Origin: Rhodothalassiaceae bacterium | GTDB taxonomy: Bacteria > Pseudomonadota > Alphaproteobacteria > Sphingomonadales > Rhodothalassiaceae | Direction of reading: 5' to 3' | Length of the DNA stretch: 64,000 nt | NCBI GenBank assembly: GCA_026004935.1 | Contig: BPKC01000001.1 | Location: 62,001-126,000, forward strand | Shown here: piece by piece, positions 1 through 8,890 of the stretch | Numbering within the stretch: position 1 is the first letter of the stretch | Layout of the letters: each line of letters begins with the position of its first letter | Translations under genes and position numbers: made by a program | Notes under the pieces: model-generated | Databases searched by the model: none | The model's input: the letters and a program-made list of their open reading frames with translations, nothing else | Told to the model about the DNA's origin: nothing

Positions 1-783
1 CCGCAGGGAACCGATCTCGTGCTGGCGCGTCTTGCGGCCGGCCTTGCGGTCGATGCGGCGGCGCTCGCGGGGCTCGGGGTCGGCGGCCTCCTCGGTGCCG
101 CTCCCGAGCGCGGAAGGCCTGCGGGCCGTGGAGGCCGGCGGCCGCGGCTTGCGGTGGTGCTGCTTGCGGCCGGGGCCGCGCGCCGCTTCGGGGGCGGCAA
201 GCTGCTCGCCCTCTGGCGCGGCCGTCCGCTGGTTGCGCAGGCGGCCGGGATCTTCCGGCATCCCGCGATCGCGGCGCGCTTTGCGGTGCTGCGGCCGGAC
301 GACGAGAAGACCGCGACCGTGCTCGCCGGGGCGGGCTTCGTCCCCGTTCCCGCCCCCCGCGCCCTTGAGGGACTCGCCGAATCGCTCAAGGCGGGGGCGG
401 CCGCGGTGGCGGCGGCCGAACGCGCCGAAGGCCGCCCCTTCGACGGCGTCTTCGTGATGCTCGGCGACATGCCGGCGGTCCGGCCCGAGACCGTCGCCGC
501 TCTCATCGAGGCTTTTGCGCCGCTCGTGCGGGCGGATGAGCCGGAGGCGGATGCCGTCGTGCCCGTGCACGCGGGCCGGCCCGGGCATCCCGTCCTGCTC
601 CTGCGCCCGGCGCTCGATCTCGTCGAGACGCTCCAGGGCGACGTCGGCCTGAAGCCCCTGTTCAAGAGCGGGCGGCTGAAGGCCCGCGAGCTTGCCGTCG
701 ACGACCCCGGCGTGGTGCTCGACGTCGACGACATGGCGGCGCTCGCGGCGCTCGAGGCCCGTCTCGGCGGCGACGCCGGTTAG
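1..783 (+). CDS. Molybdopterin-binding / MobA-like nucleotidyltransferase fusion, 5' end outside window
   Basis: The reading frame is open from the first base and ends with TAG at 781-783, so the gene starts upstream. The first ~35 visible residues look like the tail of a MoCF/MoeA-type molybdopterin-binding domain (ending GVGGLL). From about visible residue 48 a MobA-like NTP-transferase domain follows, with the nucleotide-binding LAAGAARRFGGGK loop and the metal-site strand VMLGDMP. In alphaproteobacteria such fusions are annotated as molybdopterin-binding/glycosyltransferase-2 proteins and are thought to attach CMP or GMP to the molybdenum cofactor. The fusion assignment is inferred from the tail only. 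An internal start near base 19 is possible but would leave an odd low-complexity leader. It converges on recX with a 4-bp overlap. Confidence 0.8.
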   Translation, partial: PQGTDLVLARLAAGLAVDAAALAGLGVGGLLGAAPERGRPAGRGGRRPRLAVVLLAAGAARRFGGGKLLALWRGRPLVAQAAGIFRHPAIAARFAVLRPDDEKTATVLAGAGFVPVPAPRALEGLAESLKAGAAAVAAAERAEGRPFDGVFVMLGDMPAVRPETVAALIEAFAPLVRADEPEADAVVPVHAGRPGHPVLLLRPALDLVETLQGDVGLKPLFKSGRLKARELAVDDPGVVLDVDDMAALAALEARLGGDAG

Positions 784-1358
784 ACCGCCTCGATCGGCGG
801 CCAGCCGGCGTCGAGAAGCCGGGCGTTGAGCGTCGTCTCGTCCTCGGCCTCCAGGATGAGCCGGGCGAGCGAGTCCGGCAGCCCCCGGCGCCGGAAGGCG
901 GCGAGCGCGCGCTCGCGCGCCCGCGGATCGCCGCGCGCGCGGCCGTCGCCGAAGGGGCCGAGCCGGCGCCGGCGGGCGTAGGCGAGCGCCGCCTGCAGCA
1001 GCGCCGCATCGCGCCCCTGCGCCGCGTACACCGCATCGATCGCGGCCGCGACATCCCCGGCCCCGAAGCCCTGCGCCCGCAGCCTCGCCCGGATCGCGGC
1101 CGGTCCCAGCCCGCGCCGCAGCAGCGCGTCCACCCGCTCGCGCGCGAGCCGCCGGTCGTCGACGAGATCGAGCGCCGCCATCTCCTCCACGACCGCCTCG
1201 GCGAGCGCCGCGCGCTCTTCCGCGGCCAGATCCGCCCCCTCCTTCCAGCGCGCGAGCCGGCGCAGCAGCACGTGGCGCAGCCGCGCGGCACTTGCGCCCC
1301 GGCGCGCAAGATAGGAAAAGGCGGCTTCCTTCAGCCGGGCGTGGATGGCGTCGCGCAT
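780..1358 (-). CDS. recX: RecX family regulatory protein
   Basis: 192-residue, Arg/Ala-rich protein made of repeated three-helix units. Visible motifs include SYLARRGASAARLRHVLLRR near the N-terminus, LDLVDDRRLARERVDALLRRG in the middle and ARRRRLGPF toward the end, the usual RecX pattern. RecX binds RecA filaments and modulates recombinase activity. Length is normal for alphaproteobacterial RecX (about 170-200 residues). The start at 1358 is supported by a GAGGGGAG ribosome-binding site just upstream. It is not next to recA here, which is common in this class. The family call rests on motif pattern only; no catalytic residues exist to check. Confidence 0.85.
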   Translation of the reverse strand: MRDAIHARLKEAAFSYLARRGASAARLRHVLLRRLARWKEGADLAAEERAALAEAVVEEMAALDLVDDRRLARERVDALLRRGLGPAAIRARLRAQGFGAGDVAAAIDAVYAAQGRDAALLQAALAYARRRRLGPFGDGRARGDPRARERALAAFRRRGLPDSLARLILEAEDETTLNARLLDAGWPPIEAV

Positions 1359-1456
1359 CGGGCTCCCCTCGCAGCTTGGCCGCGCCTCGAGCCGAGCCTA
1401 GCGCGCGCGCACCGCCCGCGGAAGATCGGCGGCCAGGTGGAAGGGCGGACCGGCCC

Positions 1457-2374
1457 ATGCGGCACAAGGCATCGTCACTGGGCGACGCGGCCCTGCTCGG
1501 CCTGCTCGCGCTGATGTGGGGCAGCGCCTTCCCCTTCATCGAGACGGCGCTGACCGGCTTCGGTCCCCTCATGCTCGCCGCCGGCCGGATCGCGATCGCG
1601 GCGCTGCTGCTGACGCTTCTCGCCGCTTTCCGCCGCGAGCGCCCCGCGGGCGACCGGCGGGCGCGCTGGCGGGTGCGGATCGCCGGGATCACCGGCGCCA
1701 GTCTGCCCTTCGCCCTCATCGCCTGGGGCCAGCTTCACGTCACGGCCGCCGAAAGCGCGACGCTGATGGCGTTCTCGCCGCTTGCCACCGCCCTGCTCGC
1801 CCATGTCTTCCTGCCCGATGAGCGGCTGGGGCCGCTGCTTCTCGCCGGGCTCGTGCTCGGCATCGTCGGGGTGGCGACGCTGGCGGGTCTGCCGCAGGCC
1901 TTGGCGGCTCTTGCGGCCCCCGATCCGCTCCGGCTTGCGGCCGACGGCGCGATCCTTGCCGGCGCCTTCGGCTATGCGGCCTCCAGCATCCTGCTGCGCT
2001 CCGTGCGGACGGGCGGGGCCATCGCCCATGCGGCGATGATGATGCGCTGGGCGGCGCTCGCCTCAGCGCTTCTTGCGCTGCTCGGCGGGCCGCCGCCCGC
2101 CGACCCGCCGCGTGCGGCCGTGCTCGCGCTCATCGAGCTCGGCCTCGTGCCCTCGGGGCTGGCCGCGATCGTGCTCGTGCGGCTGCTGCAGCGCCGCAGC
2201 GCCAATTTCGTCGCCCTCAACAATTTCCTGGTGCCGCCGGTGGGGGTGCTGCTGGGCGTCCTGTGGCTCGGCGAGTCCGTCGGCATGCGCGAGCTCGCCG
2301 GCCTCGTCCTGCTGCTTGCCGCGCTGGCGCTCGCGGAGGCCGGCCGCCGCCGCGCTCAGCCGCGCCCGCGGTAG
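1457..2374 (+). CDS. EamA/DMT-superfamily transporter
   Basis: 305-residue inner-membrane protein with about ten hydrophobic segments arranged as two EamA repeats. The first repeat opens with [20 protein letters not shown], a typical EamA signature; the second begins near residue 150 ([19 protein letters not shown]). The family exports metabolites or amino acids, and the substrate cannot be read from sequence. I chose ATG 1457 because a GGAAGGG ribosome-binding site lies just upstream and because the 55 in-frame residues before it are Arg/Pro-rich and unlike the family. It converges on queF with a 19-bp overlap. Confidence 0.85.
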   Translation: MRHKASSLGDAALLGLLALMWGSAFPFIETALTGFGPLMLAAGRIAIAALLLTLLAAFRRERPAGDRRARWRVRIAGITGASLPFALIAWGQLHVTAAESATLMAFSPLATALLAHVFLPDERLGPLLLAGLVLGIVGVATLAGLPQALAALAAPDPLRLAADGAILAGAFGYAASSILLRSVRTGGAIAHAAMMMRWAALASALLALLGGPPPADPPRAAVLALIELGLVPSGLAAIVLVRLLQRRSANFVALNNFLVPPVGVLLGVLWLGESVGMRELAGLVLLLAALALAEAGRRRAQPRPR

Positions 2375-2835
2375 GGCTGGACCCCCGGATCCGGCACCCA
2401 CAGCCCCTCGGGCACCGGCCCCGTCGCGTAGAAGACGTCGATGGGAATGCCGCCGCGCGGATACCAGTAGCCGGCGATCCTGAGCCACCGCGGCGCCATC
2501 GCCGCGATCAGGCGCCTGGCGATCGCCAGCGTGCAGTCCTCGTGGAAGGCGGCGTGGTTGCGGAAGCTGTGAAGGAAGAGCTTGAGCGACTTGCTCTCGA
2601 CGATGAGGCGGTCGGGCACGTAGTCGATCACGAAATGGGCGAAGTCCGGCTGGCCGGTGACGGGGCACAGGCTCGTGAACTCGGGACAGGTGAAGCGCAC
2701 CACATAGGCGCGGTCCGGATGCGGGTTCGGCACGCATTCGAGCCGCGCCTCATCGGGCGATGCGGGAACCGCCGCCTTTCGCCCCAGAAGCGACAGGCCC
2801 GCCGCCGCGCCCTCGTCCTGCCGTTCGTTTTCCAT
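2356..2835 (-). CDS. queF: NADPH-dependent 7-cyano-7-deazaguanine (preQ0) reductase
   Basis: 159-residue single-domain QueF, which reduces the nitrile of preQ0 to preQ1 with NADPH on the route to queuosine in tRNA. The active-site Cys is in [13 protein letters not shown] (about C57) with the following Asp at about D64. The QueF motif [15 protein letters not shown] is at about 80-94, followed by HEDC. Length fits the short, unimodular (type I) subfamily. No other queuosine genes are in the window. It is divergent from hspQ across a 135-bp gap that must carry both promoters; I see no clear promoter elements there. The 3' end overlaps the converging transporter gene. Confidence 0.93.
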   Translation of the reverse strand: MENERQDEGAAAGLSLLGRKAAVPASPDEARLECVPNPHPDRAYVVRFTCPEFTSLCPVTGQPDFAHFVIDYVPDRLIVESKSLKLFLHSFRNHAAFHEDCTLAIARRLIAAMAPRWLRIAGYWYPRGGIPIDVFYATGPVPEGLWVPDPGVQPYRGRG

Positions 2836-2970
2836 GCGCCGGACCGTCCGCTCGTCCGCCTTGCGGCCGTTCAGATTTCGTTCATCTCGCCGCCGCTAGA
2901 AAGGACGCGATCCTTCCGGCGCTGTCAAGCGGCGCCGGAGGCGGAAGCGTCCAGGGCAAGGAGGTGATCC

Positions 2971-3279
2971 ATGCCGGCGGTCGGCCGGGCGCGGTTTCCG
3001 ATCGGGGCGATCGTGCGCCATCGCATCCTCGGCTATCGGGGGCGGATCTGCGATGTCGACGCGATCTGCGATGCGGAGATCGCGGGGCTGGCGGCCGCGG
3101 GCGAGGCGGGCCCGCCCGCGCGGCCCTGGTATCACGTCCTCGTCGACGGCGCCGATCTGCTGACCTATGTGGCCGAGGACCAGCTCGAGGATCTCGGCCG
3201 CGCCGCGGGTCTGCCGGGAATCGACGGATTCGCGCCGGATCCGGCGCACCGGCCCGCCGGCTTGCGCCGGCTCAACTGA
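2971..3279 (+). CDS. hspQ: HspQ/YccV-type hemimethylated-DNA-binding domain protein
   Basis: 102-residue protein matching the HspQ (YccV-like) fold throughout. FPIGAIVRHRILGYRGRICDVD near residues 9-30, PWYHVLVDG around residue 50 and TYVAEDQLE around 62 are the conserved blocks. In enterobacteria HspQ is a heat-shock protein that modulates Lon-dependent proteolysis and DnaA stability; the function here is by homology. A strong AGGAGGTG ribosome-binding site lies 4 bases before ATG 2971. It appears monocistronic, with sseA starting 122 bases later. Confidence 0.88.
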   Translation: MPAVGRARFPIGAIVRHRILGYRGRICDVDAICDAEIAGLAAAGEAGPPARPWYHVLVDGADLLTYVAEDQLEDLGRAAGLPGIDGFAPDPAHRPAGLRRLN

Positions 3280-3401
3280 CGGGCCGGCCCTAGCTTCCCT
3301 TTCTCCTGTCGCGCTGCGCGGGTTGCGCGGGGGCGATCTCCTCGGATAGCTGAAGGACACGGCGCCGCGGCGGCCGCGGTGCGGCAGGAGGATCACGGCC
3401 C

Positions 3402-4277
3402 ATGCTCGACTTGAGGCGCGCCCGGGAACCGGCGCTGGTGACGACCGACTGGCTGGCGGCGCATCTCGATGCCCCGGACATCCGGATCATGGACGCCTCC
3501 TGGCATCTGCCGACGAGCGGGCGCGACGCGCTGGCGGAATACCGCGCCGCCCACATCCCGGGCGCGCTCTTCTTCGACATCGAGACGATCGCGGACCAGA
3601 GCCAGCCGCTGCCCCACATGGCCCCGCCGCCCGAACTGTTCGCAAGCCGGATGCGGAGCATGGGCGTCGGCGACGGCCACAAGGTGGTGGTCTACGATTC
3701 GGGCGACATGCCGTCGGCCCCGCGCGCCTGGTGGACCTTCCGGCTGATGGGCCATGGCGATGTCGCGGTGCTCGACGGCGGCCTGCGCAAGTGGCGGCGC
3801 GAGGGCCGGCCGCTCACCGATCTCGTGCCGGACTTCGGCGAGCGCCATTTCACCGCCCGCTTCCAGGCGCCGCTGATCGCCGACATCGCCCGCGTCAAGG
3901 CCGCGCTGGCGAGCGGGGACGTCCAGATCGTCGACGCGCGGCCGGCGGACCGCTTCGCGGGGCGGGCGCCGGAACCGCGCGCGGAGCTGCGCTCCGGCCA
4001 CATTCCGGGCAGCCGCAACCTGCCCTGGAGCGAGCTCTACGCCGAGGACGGGACGCTGCTGCCGCCCGAGCTCATCCGCGCGCGGGCGCTTGAGCGCGGC
4101 ATCGATCCCGCCCGGCCCACGATCGCGACCTGCGGCTCGGGGATCACCGCCTGCACCATCGCGCTCGCCTTCCATCTGCTCGGCAACGAGGAGGTCGCCG
4201 TCTTCGACGGCGCGTGGTGCGCCTGGGCGGGCGATCCCGACAATCCCGTCGCCGTGGGGCAGGGGACGGACGGCTGA
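3402..4277 (+). CDS. sseA: 3-mercaptopyruvate sulfurtransferase
   Basis: 291-residue protein of two tandem rhodanese domains (about 12-140 inactive, about 165-285 catalytic). The active-site loop CGSGITA places the catalytic Cys at about C244; this CG[ST]G[IV]T loop distinguishes 3-mercaptopyruvate sulfurtransferases from thiosulfate rhodaneses (CRxGxx[RT]). The enzyme transfers sulfur from 3-mercaptopyruvate to thiol acceptors or cyanide. An AGGAGGA site precedes ATG 3402. metC follows after 14 bases, so the two probably form a sulfur-amino-acid operon. Confidence 0.93.
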   Translation: MLDLRRAREPALVTTDWLAAHLDAPDIRIMDASWHLPTSGRDALAEYRAAHIPGALFFDIETIADQSQPLPHMAPPPELFASRMRSMGVGDGHKVVVYDSGDMPSAPRAWWTFRLMGHGDVAVLDGGLRKWRREGRPLTDLVPDFGERHFTARFQAPLIADIARVKAALASGDVQIVDARPADRFAGRAPEPRAELRSGHIPGSRNLPWSELYAEDGTLLPPELIRARALERGIDPARPTIATCGSGITACTIALAFHLLGNEEVAVFDGAWCAWAGDPDNPVAVGQGTDG

Positions 4278-4291
4278 AGGGCCCGGCGCCC

Positions 4292-5464
4292 ATGCGCAAG
4301 CGCACGCGACTGCTGGAGGCGGGCCGGCGGCCCGAGTGGACGCAGGGCCTCGTCAACCCGCCGGTGGCCCGCGCCTCCACCTGCCTGTTCCCGGATTTCA
4401 GGACATTCCTCGCGCGCGCCCGCGACCCCGACGGCGGCCTCTATTACGGCCGGCGGGGCACGCCGACCCACTGGGCGCTCGTCGAGGCGCTGTGCGAACT
4501 GGAGGGCGGAGACGGCGGCTGGCTGTTCCCCTCGGGGCTGGCGGCGCTGACGGGCACCCTGCTTGCGCTGCTCAAAGAGGGTGATCACGTCCTCGTGCCC
4601 GACTCCGTCTACGGGCCGACGCGCGCGCTCGCCACCCGGCTGCTGCCCCGCTACGGCATCGGCGCCGACTTCTACGATCCCCTGATCGGCGCCGGCATCG
4701 CCGCGCTGATGCGGCCGGCCACCCGCGTGGTCGTGGTCGAATCGCCGGGCTCGCTCACCTTCGAGGTCCAGGACATCCCCGCCATCGCCGCCGCCGCCCA
4801 CGCCCATGGGGCCCTGGTGGTCGCGGACAACACCTGGGCGACGGGGCTGCTCTGCCCCGTTCTGGACCTGGGCGCGGATGTGTCGGTGCTGGCGGCGACG
4901 AAATACGTCGTCGGCCACTCCGACGTGATGGCGGGAGCGGCGATCGCCCGCGGGGAGCTCGCCCGGCGTCTCAAGGACGACAGCCACCTCATGGGCTGGA
5001 CGCTGGGCGCGGATGATGCGGCGCTGGCGCTGAGAGGCCTGCGCACCCTGGAAGTGCGGCTGAAGGCCCATGACGAATCGGCCCGCGCGATCGCCGCCTG
5101 GCTCGCCCGGCACCCGGAGGTTGCGCGCGTGCTGCATCCCGCTCTTGCGGACTGCCCCGGCCACGAGGTCTTCGCGCGCGACTTCGCCGGTGCGAGCGGG
5201 CTGTTCGCGATCGTGCTGCGGCGCGGACGCTTCGCGGATCTCGCCGCCTTCGTCGATGCGCTGGAGCTGTTCGGAATCGGCTATTCCTGGGGCGGCTACG
5301 AATCCCTCGTCCTGCCCGCCGATCCGGCGCCGCTGCGCACGGCGACCCGCTGGCGGGCACCGGGGCCGCTCGTGCGGCTCCACATCGGCCTCGAGGATCC
5401 CGAGGACCTGAAGGCCGATCTGGCGCGCGGGCTGGAGCGCTACGCCGCGGCCCTCGACGCCTGA
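4292..5464 (+). CDS. metC: Cystathionine beta-lyase
   Basis: 390-residue PLP enzyme of the Cys/Met metabolism (gamma) family. The cofactor Lys is at about K204 in LAATKYVVGHSD; the phosphate-binding SGLAALTG is near residue 81 and VVADNTWATGLL near 176. DNTWATGLLCPVLDLGAD and the late SWGGYESL are characteristic of MetC rather than of cystathionine gamma-synthase. It would split cystathionine to homocysteine, pyruvate and ammonia. ATG 4292 begins MRKRTRLLEAG, the usual MetC opening. It lies 14 bases after sseA, presumably co-transcribed. A second family member is at 61204. Confidence 0.9.
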   Translation: MRKRTRLLEAGRRPEWTQGLVNPPVARASTCLFPDFRTFLARARDPDGGLYYGRRGTPTHWALVEALCELEGGDGGWLFPSGLAALTGTLLALLKEGDHVLVPDSVYGPTRALATRLLPRYGIGADFYDPLIGAGIAALMRPATRVVVVESPGSLTFEVQDIPAIAAAAHAHGALVVADNTWATGLLCPVLDLGADVSVLAATKYVVGHSDVMAGAAIARGELARRLKDDSHLMGWTLGADDAALALRGLRTLEVRLKAHDESARAIAAWLARHPEVARVLHPALADCPGHEVFARDFAGASGLFAIVLRRGRFADLAAFVDALELFGIGYSWGGYESLVLPADPAPLRTATRWRAPGPLVRLHIGLEDPEDLKADLARGLERYAAALDA

Positions 5465-5485
5465 GGCGGCGAGCCTGCCCCGGAT

Positions 5486-6148
5486 TCATCGCGGCGCGGG
5501 CGCGGCGTCAGCCTGGCGGCCGTCCGCGGGCAGCAGCGGGTGATTCTCGACGCCGCCCACGAGGCCGGCGGAGATCACGTATTTGATCGCCTCCTCCACG
5601 CTCATGTCGATGAAGATGCAGTTGCGCCGCGGCACGAAGAGAAGGAAGCCGGAGGTGGGATTGGGCGTCGTCGGCAGGAAGATGTTGAGCATCTCGGGCT
5701 CGACCGCGCGGCTGATCTTGGGGCTCGCCTCGCTGGCGACGAAGGCGATCGCCCACAGGCCCGGACGCGGATATTCGACGAGCACCACCGAGCGGAAGGT
5801 GCCGCTCGCGGGCTTCATCACCGTCTCGGCGATCTGCTTGACGGTGCCGTAGATCCCGCGCACCACCGGCAGCCGCTGCAGCAGCCGCTCGCCCAGCGCG
5901 AGCAGCTTGCGGCCGGCGAAATTCGTGACGAAGGCGCCGAAGGCCGTGATTGCGATCACCGCGACGACGAGCCCGATGCCCGGCACCGCGATCGGCAGCC
6001 AGTCGCTCGGGCCGTAGGGCGGCGGGATCAGGCGCGCGACGAGGCCGTCGACGGAGCGCACGAACAGCCACACGAGATAGACGGTCACCCCGATCGGCGC
6101 GAAGACCGCAAGCCCCGTGAAGAAGTAGTTGCGCAGCCGCGTCCACAT
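5486..6148 (-). CDS. DUF502 family membrane protein
   Basis: 220-residue protein starting MWTRLRNYFFTG. Two transmembrane segments near the N-terminus (about 10-32 and 50-75) precede a soluble domain with the family blocks RLPVVRGIYGTVKQ, FVPTTPNP-like LPTTPNPTSGFLLFVP and MSVEEAIKYVISAGL. DUF502 proteins are conserved but uncharacterised. Upstream in-frame Met residues exist, but the stretch before 6148 is Arg/Gly-rich and unlike the family. It is the last gene of the minus-strand lptF-lptG-flippase-GNAT run, 58 bases after the previous stop. Confidence 0.85.
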   Translation of the reverse strand: MWTRLRNYFFTGLAVFAPIGVTVYLVWLFVRSVDGLVARLIPPPYGPSDWLPIAVPGIGLVVAVIAITAFGAFVTNFAGRKLLALGERLLQRLPVVRGIYGTVKQIAETVMKPASGTFRSVVLVEYPRPGLWAIAFVASEASPKISRAVEPEMLNIFLPTTPNPTSGFLLFVPRRNCIFIDMSVEEAIKYVISAGLVGGVENHPLLPADGRQADAAPAPR

Positions 6149-6206
6149 GGCGCCCCGCCTCCGCTCCTCGTCTCGTCCGGACCGCCCCGCGCCGCCCGAT
6201 CCTACA

Positions 6207-7358
6207 TCACGCGAGCGGCTTCTCATAGATGCGGTAGGTCTTGTAGATGACGCAGCCGATCTCCTCGAGGATGTCGCGCATGCCGCGGTTGTCCTCGAGA
6301 ATCCAGGAAAGCTCCGCTCTGAGCGCGCCGCGCGCGGCGTTGGGGATGCGCGTCGCCTCGATCATCATCAGCGCCATCTGTGCGCCGGCGAGCGAGCGCT
6401 GATGCGCCTTGCGCACGCCCATCAGCGGCACGCGGAAATGCCTGAGCGGCTTCAGATACAGGCGGGCGAGAAGACGCGCCCAGTTGAACGGCAGCAGCCG
6501 GCCGCCAAAGTCCCGGATCAGGCGGTTGATGTCGGGCAGCGTCACCATCATCGCCGCCGGCTCGCCGCGGTATTCGCAGATGAACACGCAGTCGCGCCGG
6601 ATGAGGGGCCGGATCTCGCGGGCGAGATGCCGTCCCTCCTCCAGCGTCAGCGGCACGAAGCCCCAGTTCTCGGACCACGCGTCGTTGAAGATGTCGACGA
6701 TGACGGCCAGCTCCTCGTCGTAGCGGCGCATGTCGAGCGGGCGCATGCGGATGCGCGGGTTGCGGTGCCCGGCCTCCACGATGCGCGTGATCCGCTCCGG
6801 CGGGCCCTTCGTCACGTCGAGGTCGTAGGCGTAGAGGTCCTTGGCCTTGGCGTAGCCCAGCGCCTCCAGCAGGCGCGCATAATAGGGGCGCGCATGGCCC
6901 ATCATGATCGCGGGCGGCGTGTCGAAGCCGGCGATGAGCAGGCCGCATTCGCCGTTGGTCGAGAGATTGTAGGGCCCCTGGGCCGCCACCGCGCCGCGGG
7001 CCTTGAGCCAGGACTCGGCCGTGGCGAACAGGGCCGCCGCCACATCTTCGTCGTCGACGCATTCGAACAGGCCGAAGTGGCCGAGCCGTCGGCCCGCGCG
7101 CTCCACCGCGAGCCGGTCGATCTGGGCGCTGATGCGGCCGACCGGCTCGCCGTCGCGCCAGGCGATCCAGAACGCGGCCTCGGCATGCCGGAAATAGGGA
7201 TTGTGCCGGCGATCGAGCAGCGCGAGGCGCTCGAACATGAGCGGCGGCACATGGTTCGGGTCGTCGCGGTAGAGCCCGTCGACGAAGCGGATGAAGGTCT
7301 TGAGCTGGCGGCGGGTTTCGACCGGTGTGACCGTGACGCCGCCTTGGCGCGCGCTCAT
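6207..7358 (-). CDS. GNAT-fold N-acetyltransferase-like protein, substrate unknown
   Basis: 383-residue protein of a family common in alphaproteobacteria and annotated as N-acetyltransferase (sometimes as dATP pyrophosphohydrolase). An N-terminal block (FVDGLYRDDPNHVPPL, then NPYFRHAEAAFWIAWRDGEPVGRISAQID) and a C-terminal block with ALMMIEATRIPNAARGALRAELSWILEDN both resemble halves of GNAT folds. No donor or acceptor can be inferred. The start overlaps the stop of the upstream flippase gene by 4 bp (ATGA), indicating translational coupling, so a role in modifying an exported glycan or lipid is plausible but unproven. Confidence 0.72.
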   Translation of the reverse strand: MSARQGGVTVTPVETRRQLKTFIRFVDGLYRDDPNHVPPLMFERLALLDRRHNPYFRHAEAAFWIAWRDGEPVGRISAQIDRLAVERAGRRLGHFGLFECVDDEDVAAALFATAESWLKARGAVAAQGPYNLSTNGECGLLIAGFDTPPAIMMGHARPYYARLLEALGYAKAKDLYAYDLDVTKGPPERITRIVEAGHRNPRIRMRPLDMRRYDEELAVIVDIFNDAWSENWGFVPLTLEEGRHLAREIRPLIRRDCVFICEYRGEPAAMMVTLPDINRLIRDFGGRLLPFNWARLLARLYLKPLRHFRVPLMGVRKAHQRSLAGAQMALMMIEATRIPNAARGALRAELSWILEDNRGMRDILEEIGCVIYKTYRIYEKPLA

Positions 7359-8884
7359 GGCTCCTCCTTGCCCCGTCTCAGCCAGAGCGCGAGCCGCCCG
7401 AAGGCCCGCGCGTCTTCCGCATCGAGGCCATAGCGGACGAGCAGCCCGAAGGCCAGCAGCAGCGCCGCCACCAGGACGGCGAAATGCGCAATCTCCGGCA
7501 CACGCCCCTCGAGCAGGGCATCAAGGGCGAGCAGCGCGGCCGCGAGCGGCAGGCAGACCGCAAGCGGACGCAGCATCTGCCGGTTCCAGGCGCAAATCCC
7601 CGTCGCCAGTCTCAGTTCCAGAGCCGCAAGGCCGTGGGTGACGACGAGGCCGGTCGCCGCGCCGACGGCGGCCCCGGGCGCCCCGTGGGCGGGGGCGAGC
7701 AGCGCGACGAGGAGAAGCATCACGGCCACCCCGGCCACCCCGTTCGCGAGCACCAGCCGGCTCGAGACCATGGCGCGCAGCACCGCCTGCGCCTGGCCGA
7801 AGAAAAAGCTCGCAAGGCGTCCCGCCACGAGGATGCCGAGGGTCGGCGCGATCGCGTCCGCATCGCTGCCGAGCGCGGCCGCGAGCAGATCGCTCGCCGC
7901 GACGAGGCCCGCCGCGAGCAGCGTGCCGGAGGCGAGCATGAGCCGGGTCGCGTAGGCGTGCAGGTCGGCGATCCGCCCGCGTCCCGCCTGCGCCAGGTGA
8001 TGGGCGGCGAGCGGGGCCATCACGTAGTCGAAAGCGTTGAAGACGAGCTGCATGACGGAGGCGATCTTGCGCGCGACCGCATAGTAGCCGGCGGAAATCG
8101 CGCCCGCCGCACCCGGCAGCAGACCGTTCAGGATCACCACCGGCAGCTCCGAGAAGCCGCGCTGGATGAGCTCGCTCGGCATCAGCGGCAGCGCATAGGC
8201 CCACAGCCGGCGCCGCTCCTCCCGCCCGAGCGCGGCGCGAGGAAGGCGCGCGAGATCGTAATGCTTCGCGACCAGCGCCAGCGCGAGCCCGGCCGCGATC
8301 ACCGCCGAGCCGAGATGCGCAAGGAACAGCCCCGCCTTCATCACGCCGGCGAGCGCGAGCCCCGTGCCCAGCGCCAGGCGCAGCACCTGCTCGTAGAAGA
8401 TCCGCACCCGGATCTCCGGGCCGAAGCGGCGCAGGGCGCGAATCGCCCCGGTCAGCACCTCGAGCGCCGTCCAGGCCGGGACGATCCAGGCGAACAGCGC
8501 CATCAGCCACGGGCCGTCGGCGCCCAGCGCGCCGCTGCGGTCCACGAGCCGGGCGAGCCACGGGGAGAGCGCCGCGACGGCGGCGACGACCACGAGGCTT
8601 GCGCCGAGCGCACGCACGAGGGCGAAGCGCAGCACGGCCGCAAGCCGATCCGCGTCATGCTCGCGCGCGGGCACGAACTGCTGGAGCATCAGCACCATGC
8701 CGAGCTGCGTGAAGCCCGCGGCGAGCCGCGCGGCCGCCCAGGCGGTGGCGTAGATGCCGAACAGCACCGGGCCGTAGAGGGCGAAGAAGAGGGGAAAGCT
8801 CGCCGCCTCGACCACCGCGCCGAGACGGCCGAGAAAGGCGAGCCCCACCCCGCGCATCAGCACCTGCCGGTCGGCCGCCGCCAT
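7355..8884 (-). CDS. Polysaccharide/LPS flippase-like membrane protein (MATE/Wzx superfamily)
   Basis: 509-residue integral membrane protein with about twelve to fourteen hydrophobic helices over its whole length, resembling Wzx/oligosaccharide flippases of the MOP superfamily. Supporting stretches are the opening GVGLAFLGRLGAVVEAASFPLFFALYG and the internal SAGYYAVARKIASVMQ, typical of the polysaccharide_synt domain. Such proteins flip lipid-linked saccharides across the inner membrane. It sits 6 bases downstream of lptG and overlaps the GNAT gene, so it is probably part of an LPS/envelope operon. The exact substrate is unknown, and no glycosyltransferase genes lie nearby. Confidence 0.75.
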   Translation of the reverse strand: MAAADRQVLMRGVGLAFLGRLGAVVEAASFPLFFALYGPVLFGIYATAWAAARLAAGFTQLGMVLMLQQFVPAREHDADRLAAVLRFALVRALGASLVVVAAVAALSPWLARLVDRSGALGADGPWLMALFAWIVPAWTALEVLTGAIRALRRFGPEIRVRIFYEQVLRLALGTGLALAGVMKAGLFLAHLGSAVIAAGLALALVAKHYDLARLPRAALGREERRRLWAYALPLMPSELIQRGFSELPVVILNGLLPGAAGAISAGYYAVARKIASVMQLVFNAFDYVMAPLAAHHLAQAGRGRIADLHAYATRLMLASGTLLAAGLVAASDLLAAALGSDADAIAPTLGILVAGRLASFFFGQAQAVLRAMVSSRLVLANGVAGVAVMLLLVALLAPAHGAPGAAVGAATGLVVTHGLAALELRLATGICAWNRQMLRPLAVCLPLAAALLALDALLEGRVPEIAHFAVLVAALLLAFGLLVRYGLDAEDARAFGRLALWLRRGKEEP

Positions 8885-8890
8885 CGCCGC